64,000 nucleotides of DNA from Shinisaurus crocodilurus (lineage: Eukaryota; Chordata; Lepidosauria; Squamata; Shinisauridae). The DNA lies in the NCBI GenBank assembly GCA_021292165.1, contig CM037878.1:237055546-237119545 (forward strand), written 5' to 3'. This document shows, in pieces, positions 56,085-64,000 of the stretch (within the stretch, counting starts at the first letter, position 1; every line of letters starts with the position of its first letter). Both the position numbers and the translations under genes were made by a program. Under the pieces are notes generated by a model. It saw nothing but the letters and a program-made list of their open reading frames with translations. It made no database searches and was not told where the DNA came from.

Positions 56085-56337
56085 TTAACTCTTGTCTTCG
56101 TCCTTTTCAGTCTGGCTTCTGTATTATTCCTGTTTTACTGAGATGGCCCTCCCTAAGCTTACTAACAATCTTTCCCAAGCTAAACTGCAGAACCTCTGCT
56201 GTATTCTTCTCCTACTTTATCTGTTTTCTGCCTTTGATACTCTTTTTCTTTTCTTTACTATTCTCTTTCTTATTTTGGTTTCCATTGTTTACCTCTTACC
56301 TGGTTTAATTCCAGGCTGCAATCAGAAATGCGCATAA
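56085..56337 (+). pseudogene. L2-like LINE reverse transcriptase fragment
   Basis: The + frame reads TEMALPKLTNNLSQAKLQ and then LYLFSAFDTLFLF. This follows the L2/Maui RT block whose general form is H-S-T-E-T-A-L-x-K-V-T-N-D-L...D-L-S-A-A-F-D-T-V-D-H. The first catalytic Asp (D-L-S-A-A-F-D) is Tyr here, so the enzyme is dead. Upstream, the expected QSGF lies one frame away (CAGTCTGGCTTC at about 56108). The rest of the LINE is not recognisable. Confidence 0.7.
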
Positions 56338-56545
56338 ATGGGGAACAAGTTTCATTGGAGCAAACTTGTATCGGAAACTGAAATCAGAGAGTGGAGTTCA
56401 GGAAGGAAAGAAGAAGGGGAGGAACACTGACCTTCTGCCAGGTCAAACTATTTGTCCTTAGCTGAGTATGCTGCTGAGACTGGCAGCGGTTCTCCAGGGT
56501 CTCACTCAGCCAGGCAAACAAAACAACAACAAACCACCTGGAATA

Positions 56546-56947
56546 GGGATGGACAAATCTGTGAATTTCTGTTTTGCTCAGATTCTCCTTTTCCAGCCTT
56601 AAGTTTGTATCATCCTCTTTTCACATCAGGTTGCAATTAAAAAAAAAAAAAAAAAGTCAGTCTAAAAATGCATCCACATTTTCGTGCACATTTCTCCTAA
56701 TATATACATTTTCCTAATACAATGTGTTTTGTACATTAATTTCACTAATATACACATCTTTGTGCACACATTTCCCAGATATATGTATTCTTGTACACAT
56801 CTTTTGATTGTCAAACTGCGTTGCAAAATTGGGGGAAGTGCTAATATCAAAGTATAATTGTGCTTTGGTTTGTTTATTGGTTCAGGAAGTATGAATTAGG
56901 GAAGTTCTCATTAAAATCTGGAAATGAATGAATTTCTTCCCCATCCC
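56546..56947. mobile_element. TA-flanked MITE, GGGATGG...CCATCCC
   Basis: Ends GGGATGGACAAATCTG and CTTCCCCATCCC between TA dinucleotides (56544-56545, 56948-56949). It is AT-rich with repeated CACATTT and TATACA motifs and shares its end with the repeat near 33000. Confidence 0.65.
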
Positions 56948-57109
56948 TACGCTCGTGTGGTATAGTCACAGTCAAATGTATTGTTTGTATCCAATGGACA
57001 CTAAAATATAAGTCGCAAAACACAAAATATAAAAAACAGAAACAATCCAGAGAAATCAATATAAAATTCCAGAAATATAAATCACCAAAATTAAAATCAT
57101 TTCAGTTAG

Positions 57110-58620
57110 GGAATCCCCTTTCAGTTAACACTATTGTGGTTCAGGAAAATTGCTCTTAACTTTCTTGCTGCCACTGCATATAAAGCTACCCTATAAGTAA
57201 CACAGTTATCTACATCAGCCAGTAACGGTCTAATTTTGTAGTGATATGATTGACCTAACAGCCTCTGGAACTAAAAGAGAAACAGAGCCCTGGGTGAATT
57301 ATATAATGGGCAATATGAGATGTAGTGCACAGTATCTTCAGTCTAGCCTGATCTGCATACAGAGAGATGTTCATTTGCTGGCCTGTTGACAGACTTGCCA
57401 GCCAGATATTCTGTGGGTATAGTTTGGAATCTGACCTGGGTAAAACTTTGTCTAATAGGAAAGAAGACATTCATGTAAATAGGCTGCCCTTTTATTATCT
57501 GATTTAATTTTGTAATATACCAGGCTGAGGACTTAGAGTTCTTCATATCACTTTTGGCATCTTCAGCTAAAACTATATAACAGATCTTATGAGCAGAAAT
57601 ATGCTGAGATGACATTACAGGGGAAATTTAATACCTCGACGTCAAACAGTTACAGAATTGCACCGAACATTCTCTGTTCTGCAGATCTAGAAAGCATAAT
57701 TTTGCTAGATGTTGGTCCGGCATTAATGGATGGCCAGAATCAGCCATCTAGCTGACTTGCAGAACAGGAGGAGTGGGGAGGTGGAGATTACCTCCACTGC
57801 TCCTCCCACTCTGCACTGGATGCTTGTAAGCCTTCAAGTTCAGAGGCTTATGAGCATTGACGCCGCAATCAATAGGAGTGCGCCCTTATAGACTAAATAT
57901 TCCCTGTGCTCAGTAGTATATACCTCATCAGAGATACAATTGTTCATCACAATACAAGGATATAAAAAACTTCAAAACCGAAGGAAAAAGACTTTTACCA
58001 GTAACTGTTTATTTCTTCTACACTCTGAATCAAACCAAGATTGGGTATGAATTTCCAACTTCTGATAGCAAGGTTTTACCAAAAGGGTCTTAAGTTTTCT
58101 ATCAGGACCTGATATAAGCTTCAGTGAGTTGGCTACATTATTTATAAACTCGTCTCTTAGATCCATCATTGTCTGGTTCCTTAAGATTTACCTTATTTCA
58201 TCTGCCACAGATGCTGTCCACCTAATGTGCCTTTCCCCAATTTGAGTACCCTGTACAGGGTAAGAAACAGGGGGCTGCTTGCTGCTCTTTATAAAACCTA
58301 ATTCTGCCGCTAATGAAAGATGATCACTATCAGCCCTCTAAGTAAAAAGTTGTAATTTTGGAATATATGTTATATGAAACAAGGATATAATCCACCACAT
58401 TGTCCCCATTCTGAGATAAATATAATGGCCTTTTGTTTTTTCCAGAGGCCCTCCACTCTATTTGTGTTACATTGCATTTTCAGCCAAGTACTGTTCTATG
58501 AGGAACATGGGGGAAATGAGTTTAGAAAACTATGGAGGTGTTTCTTTGGCCCCATCCTATTTTTCCTTAATGCCATCAAAATTTCTCTACCTCTACCCTT
58601 AGGAAAATAGGTTTTATATG
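57110..58620 (-). pseudogene. Second I-like LINE fragment: endonuclease end, linker and Cys/His C-terminus
   Basis: Read on the - strand: the endonuclease C-terminal half (NGDNVVDYILVSYNIY at about 58380-58440, then ADSDHLSLAAELGF); the linker (DLRDEFINNVANSLKL; WFDSECRRNKQLLVKVF at 57972-58169); and, after a gap, the C-terminal zinc-knuckle-like part (SVCRSG, TEDTVHYISYCPLYNSPRAL, near 57255-57400). The RT core is missing between about 57610 and 57970, an internal deletion. It is not the same subfamily as the LINE at 828-4375, whose endonuclease ends GSVIDYVLID and ASDHQPL. Confidence 0.75.
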
Positions 58621-59142
58621 CATCAACCCACAGCAGATAACTGCCAAATTAACAGGGGCTTGATCTTTATTTAGACTAAAAATCAATATATAAATGAATT
58701 GATTAAAATCAAAATTAAATAAATTTGGTGATTTCCCCTGTGTTTTTATCAGTACTGCCTAGGTCTCCACTCTTCATGGGTGATGATGATCACTGTTCCA
58801 CAAGGAGAATAGGGTGGGGGTCAGCACACTTGCCTTTCCCAGTGGTGCCAATAGAGTAATCCAGACCTTGCCTTCTGCACAACTGTGTTTCTTAGAGTGC
58901 ATGGCCACTAACCACTCTAGGCACTCAACCAGTTTGACGCTTTCCTTAAAACAGCAGCTCCTGTTTAGCAGCTTCTTGCCCACAGCTAAGAGCCTCAGGT
59001 TGAGACCCCTTTGACTCTTGCCCTTTGGCTCACAATTCCAGCAATCTGGAGGTTTAAATACCTGCATGGAAAGGTGGGGCAGTCACACTCACTCAGGCTC
59101 AGCCAGCGATACCACTCCTTTCTGCAACAGCCCTCCCACCTA

Positions 59143-59336
59143 GTATGGTGTAAAGTGTTTGACTTAGACCAGAGAAACCTGGGTTTACATCTCCTGGTTA
59201 GCTCCAAAGCTTACTGGGTGACCTTAAGTCACTAGTTCTGATTCTGAACTACCTCACATGGTTATTATAAGGATAGAGTATCATGTACACCATCTTGAAA
59301 TTCTTGAACAAAGGGCTTTCATTACAAAAAAAAATG
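59143..59336 (+). repeat. tRNA-headed SINE (family A), sense, degraded
   Basis: TATGGTGTAAAGTGTTTGAC, AACCTGGGTTTACATCTCC (B box region), ACTGGGTGACCTTAAGTCAC, TACCTCACATGGTTATTATA. The only SINE of either family in sense orientation. Confidence 0.65.
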
Positions 59337-60148
59337 TAATTAATTAACTTTTCCCTCCCGTAGTTAATTCGGGATTTCTCTTAATAGTTTATTTTCTCAC
59401 ACTACCCTCTTTCTGTTCGGCCTGCCTTCTTTTTTTTTCATCTTCATATCCTATACCTGGGTTATTATGTAGTCCTTTAGAACTTTTTTTTAATGAGGAT
59501 GATCTGAAACTGTGATCCACTTGGCTTTTTATCTTTTTGCATTGGAAACCTTTATAAATTCTAATTGTCTTTCTGCTATTGCTTCCTGGATGTCTTCTCT
59601 CTTTCCCCCCCTCCAAACTTAACCTAGATAAAATTCTCACTAATTAATTTGTTTCATTGTACCCCATGTTTTGAATAAGGAATACATTACTTGGTTGTAT
59701 TCAATTATATAAGGTCTGTACTTTTTCTGGAGGAGCAAATTTAAATACATATTCAGATTGGATTGTTCAAATCTAATTCAAGCTATATTTTGAGTGGTTT
59801 CAAACCAGTAAGTCAGTGCAGCAAATTGAGAAGAAATATAATAGTATAAAGGAATACCAGAATTCAATTTCCATTTATTGATTTTCTTCTGCATCATGTT
59901 AATGAGGGTGTTTTGTTTTGTTTTTGCATCTGGCATACATTTTGTATACTTTGAAATTGCTTTAATGTCTTTGGAAATAATTTATTGGCCTTATTAGCTT
60001 AATCCTGGTTTTGTTCAACCTATATCCCATATTCCACAGAATAAGCCACCACAGAGTGGATGTCATCTCAGAACTTGCCACAACTGCATTCTGGACATTT
60101 GAAACCAGTAGTTGGCTTCTTGGAGTGAAGTAGCATTACTGATCCATT

Positions 60149-60420
60149 TTAAAGACCTCCATGTTCCCAAAGCCTGTGAAATTTTTGGAGTCCTGCAGCT
60201 CCTGGTTTTTCATTAAAGCATCTGTTTCCAATATTTCCAGTGTTTGGAGTGTTGAAAAGAAATGAGTCCTTTATTGCCACCGGGGCTGGCTCTCCTCCAT
60301 TACCTGACACTCTGCCAAATACTTTCTGAGAGTTGTTATACACTCCAGGGCCTTTGGGACTTTTGGTTGTATAATAAGTCTCTTGTAACATAGCATGATT
60401 GTTGGGATGGCTGGCAGCAA
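60149..60420 (-). other. Unrecognised coding-like stretch
   Basis: A 91-codon open stretch on the - strand (DFAASHPNNHAMLQETYY...HRLWEHGGL) bounded by stops. It is followed in the same frame by a further readable piece with a Cys-x-x-Cys pair (FKCPECSCGKF). The peptide is not low-complexity and looks protein-like, but I do not recognise it. Another frame is also partly open. It could be an old processed pseudogene, a transposon fragment, or chance. Confidence 0.25.
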
Positions 60421-61394
60421 AGTCTTAGGAAACCAATTTGCTAATTGTTAAGTGTGACTGAGACATGCATTTCCTTACTTCCGGGCACATTAGGGCAATG
60501 CCCTTTCAGTATGACCAAATGGTTTTTGATGCTAAACTCTTTGAACCTTTTGTAAAAATTCAACTTTAACTTTGAACATATTGTCAATATGAAAAAGTGA
60601 GATCGAAACAGGCAGAGAAATTTTTAAAAATTCTTAGAATTTACTGCTATGTGTGTATTATATGTTCAAAATATGAAAGTTCTTTTATCAGCTAGAATAG
60701 TTACTAGGATAGGAGGCAGCTTTGACCCTCTTCTTGTCTGCCTGACAGAGTTATATTTGCAATGTAGATTATTTTAGCTTGCTTGTTTCCATTTTAATGT
60801 CTTTTACCTACAGCAGCAGAATCTGTTGTTTTAAAAAATAACATGGATAGATGTGTAAAGCCATTGGCTGATGGACTGCCTGTCATACATCGCCGATGCA
60901 GACCAGTACTTATATGCATTCTCTCCATTCTATCAACAGTCAAAAGCAAAATGATGAATCAGTAACAGTAGAAAAGCTGTGCGGCACTGGAAACATTGCC
61001 TACATGCATGAGGGCTGCAAAACCGTTCATTTTTCAGGGGAACTAAACTATCAATTCAGCTAAATGTTTGTGGTGGTGAGCAATAGGTTTAAATAGCTCC
61101 CCTTTCCTCAAGGAAGTGAAACTTTTCTTAAAAGGTAGCTCCTAAGTTGTTATTGTCGGTTATAGTGCTGCTGAGAGGGAAAATGCATTTATACATTCTG
61201 TTTATACTTTAGCTTCATATGAATTGCTTTTGTCGGACTGTATGCTCAGGCGATGTGCCATTAATGCACTGTGATTTATGTTTCCCAGGAATCAAACACA
61301 CTGGTTTGCTACTGGCTTTTAATATGGTGTATTCACAATTGACACTGATAAATGTTGAAAAGTTGAACCCCTTTAGTTATTACAGCCAGTGACT

Positions 61395-62574
61395 GGGTTC
61401 ACACGACATGAAAACCCATTGTTGGTGGCAAGCCACGGTGGGTTGTCATGTTGTGTGAACCAGGACCGATTCCTGCAGGGAGGCTTGTTTGTGGGCAACA
61501 AGCCACCCCAATAACCCATGGCTTGTTGTTGGGGTTGTTGGACCCACGACCGGTTGTCATGTCATCCAAACCTGGGTGACCAACCCCATCCTTGGTTACA
61601 GGAAGTGGGTAGCGAGCCGCTTGACAAGAGTGGCAAAGCCCCCTTGCCATTCTTGCTGAGCTAGCTTGGGCCACCGCCAATGCCAGCTGCCCCATCGATG
61701 CCCAAGTGGCATGGTGGAGAAGCAACCATCACTGGGTTGGTGTTCCCTGCCGCAATCACAAGCCCTTTTGTGCTCACTGCAGCTTTTTCTCCCGTTTTAC
61801 CTTTTTCTTTTCCTGGAGATCACAAAGAGCGACCTCTGATTTGGCAGCTATTGACAGCCCCTTCAGAGTGCCCAAGTGGCACATTGGAAAGGGTGTCACT
61901 GGTTCGCCACCCCTTTTTTAAATTGTTTCAGCACAAGAAATTTGTGCAAATTTTTCCTAACATTTTTTTATTATTATTAATTTTTTAGTCGGACTTGCGT
62001 GTGTCTGAAATGGTATGCCTAGGCACACTGTCCTGGGGGGTACCTGCTGCCAAAGTGCAGCAGGCACACCCCATGGACACTGACACAGAGAGGCTGCCAA
62101 GAGCTTTATTTTTGACTTTGGTTTCTCTTGTCAGCTGCCAAAAGGCAAACTGTCAAGAGAAAACAAAGCTGCAAGTGAGCTTTGCTCCCCAAAAGGGGGA
62201 GGCCTCTAGATCAACCCCTTTGTGGTAAGATCCTCAAGGATTATTTTATTTTTTTGGACCTGACTCTTCTCAGGTTCCTCACACTTTTCCACCCTTCCCT
62301 GAGATTCTAGGTACTCTAGGTGGAAAAGTGAGAGCCATCCCCTTTTGCGGGAACATGGAGGTTTGACAGCTAGCTGTCAAAATTCCAATTCCTTTTTAAA
62401 AGGTTTTTTGTTGTTTGTTTGTCTGTTTTTGTACAGGTTTCCCCATGGTTTTTTTTGACAGGGACATATGCAGGCATGAATGCATACATCCCTGCCAAAT
62501 AAACCCTTTTAAAAGGAACCAGAGTTTTGACAGGTAGCTGATGTGTCACGAAACCCCATGATGAGCAAACTCAC
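61395..62574. mobile_element. Candidate DNA transposon derivative with 9-bp target duplication
   Basis: Flanked by ccagtgact at 61386-61394 and 62575-62583 (9 of 9). Ends GGGTTCACACGACATG and (reverse) GTGAGTTTGCTCATCATG are weakly inverted. The left part has repeated GGCTTGTTG/CAACAAGCC motifs. There is no transposase. A 9-bp duplication would suit Merlin- or Mutator-type elements, but the end resembles the Harbinger-like MITEs here. Confidence 0.5.
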
Positions 62575-63289
62575 CCAGTGACTGTGATCACGGCAGTCAA
62601 ATTAATGGAAACTGCCAGTGCACGTTTTTTCATGCTAGGGTTGGTGTGATGATAGACAAGTTCATATAGCCCTCCTGCTCATTGAAAGCCTGACTGTTTT
62701 CTGTCTAGCCCTGCACCCACCAGCATGGACTGTTATTTGACACCACATTAAAAACTTTGCTAAGTTAGATATGTGTTGGTATCCCAAGATGGTGATGAGT
62801 GACTGTGTTCAACTGTGCAAATGAGTGATTCAACCATAAACACATTTGAGGGCCAGGTTGGAAATGAAAGATCTCTTAAGTGAACTTTGCCATAATCAAA
62901 AGGATGGTGTAGGTTTCTTCTTCCACCCCTTTCATATTCTCTGGTAAAAATGATTCTGAGATTTCTTTTCATAACACTTCAGCCTGCTCCCTGGAGTGTG
63001 GGGTGGGTGGGTTCCATGCCAGAGCAGTCTAGAAGTCACTAGCTGCAAAGGTTGCTTGAAGCTATGAGAGTTGAGCTTTCCCTACATCACCCATCTTCCT
63101 GTTAATGGTTTGATTACACTATCAATGAGGCATGCAAACACACATTTTTCAGCATTTCAATGATCATGTTGTGCCTCCATGTTACCAGAGTCGTTGCTGG
63201 CTTTGACATACGAGTGGCTTTCCTGGGGGGTTCCCTGCTGCCACTGCCTAGCCAGCCCTCCCTACTTTTTTTTTTTTTAACCTGGGGAG

Positions 63290-63720
63290 CGGGCGGCTGT
63301 GGCTCCTCTTCCTCCTAGTCCATTGGCTAAGTGAAGCGCTGTGGTGGTTGGCTGGGAAAGGCGGCAGCCTCGAAGCATGCCATTTTAAATTACTGTCTTT
63401 CTTTCTTAACTTTTGAGTAGCGGTGAGCTGAACCATTCAGACACTGCCTTTGGGGACACACAGCCAATGAGGAGACAAGAGTGGTGATGGGGCGGCCTTT
63501 ATACTTCTCCTGTGCCCTTATTAGCCACGTGTGTCTGATTAGTTCAGCTCACTTCTACTCAAATGTTAAGAAAGAAAGAAAGAAAGAAAGAAGAAAGAGT
63601 CATTTAAAATGGCATGCTGTGGGGCTGCAGCCTTGCCTGGCAGGGTGCCACAATGCTTCCTTTGGCCATCACACTAAGTGTAGGAGCTGCCACCACCACC
63701 ACCACACACAGTCACCTGTC
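63290..63720. repeat. Large imperfect inverted repeat
   Basis: Arms of about 150 bp (63290-63440 and 63530-63720) contain GCATGCCATTTTAAAT / ATTTAAAATGGCATGC and GAGTAGCGGTGAGCTGAAC / GTTCAGCTCACTTCTACTC, around a ~90-bp centre. The right arm has an expanded GAAA run (63564-63600). Likely a palindromic MITE; ends not defined. Confidence 0.7.
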
Positions 63721-64000
63721 AGGGCCCAGGCCACAGGATTGGTCTCTTAAAATGATAACTGGGAGAAGAAGAAACAGCTTGATATTTCCTATGTCCTGCA
63801 AATACCCCTTGCATCCATTTCTATGGAGAAAATCTGTTTCTTGCCTATTGCTCAAAACAACTAACACAGTAGTAGAAAGCTTTCATAAGCAGAAGCTGAT
63901 TCAGTGGAATTAATAATTTGTTCAATTCATCCCTTAAAAAAAGAGCAAGTGTAATATACTAAGAGAATTCTGGTTCTGTATAAACAGGAAACAGCTATCC

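Larger units (their letters stand above)
29384..64000 (+). other. CADM2: CADM2 intron downstream of the stalk exon (partial)
   Basis: Starts at the GTACAG donor and runs off the right edge. No transmembrane or cytoplasmic CADM2 exon was found in any + frame. Stretches with no gene and no element I could define are 29384-30280, 31643-32255, 33130-34190, 35760-37080, 37346-39390, 39515-40030, 40130-40568, 41172-41550, 42344-43425, 52101-53365, 53500-53710, 55505-56080, 58625-59140, 59340-61385, 62584-63285 and 63725-64000. A few short half-copies of MITEs lie in these. Confidence 0.75.

Overview
The window is vertebrate genomic DNA, most likely from a squamate reptile. It is AT-rich, intron-dominated and packed with decayed transposons. 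The repeat content fits a squamate: tRNA-headed SINEs with a GGCGG-type tail, a Ngaro-type tyrosine-recombinase retrotransposon, I-group-like and L2-like LINE debris, and many hAT-, Harbinger- and Tc1/mariner-type MITEs. No prokaryotic operon, CRISPR array, rRNA or tRNA gene was seen.

One host gene is supported, CADM2 (synaptic cell adhesion molecule 2), on the + strand. Two coding exons lie 21 kb apart. The exon at 8147-8325 encodes the second half of the third Ig domain. The exon at 29267-29383 encodes the Thr/Ser-rich stalk before the membrane segment. Reading phases join perfectly across the junction (an Asp codon). Everything else is CADM2 intron: 1-8146, 8326-29266 and 29384-64000. The transmembrane/cytoplasmic exons are not in the window.

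Layout: 1-827 hAT element (partial) inserted in an antisense LINE (828 to about 4375), which also carries a second hAT MITE. 5210-5891 is a TA-flanked MITE. 8147-8325 is the CADM2 Ig3 exon. 8.6-29 kb is intron with LINE tails, two Tigger-like MITEs, a palindromic hAT MITE and SINE fragments. 29267-29383 is the stalk exon. 30.2-31.65 kb is a nested stack (SINE, Harbinger MITE, second MITE holding a Ngaro remnant). 34.2-35.8 kb holds nested SINE/LINE pieces and a tandem dimer split by a MITE. 40.6-42.3 kb holds an unclassified element and a complete non-autonomous hAT with a perfect 8-bp target duplication.

The most unusual locus is 44773-51616, a Ngaro-like retrotransposon on the - strand with A1-internal-B1-A2-linker-B2 split direct repeats. 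Reverse transcriptase/RNase H, tyrosine recombinase and SGNH-hydrolase remnants are in the expected order. Its terminal repeats are about 99% identical, yet its genes are dead and it carries older SINE and LINE fragments. Downstream come an oddly duplicated A-repeat fragment (51785-52100), a mobile element containing a ~37-bp tandem array (53.7-55.3 kb), LINE fragments (56.1-58.6 kb), a 1.2-kb element with a 9-bp target duplication (61395-62574) and a large inverted repeat (63.3-63.7 kb). All calls come from reading the sequence; none was checked against a database.
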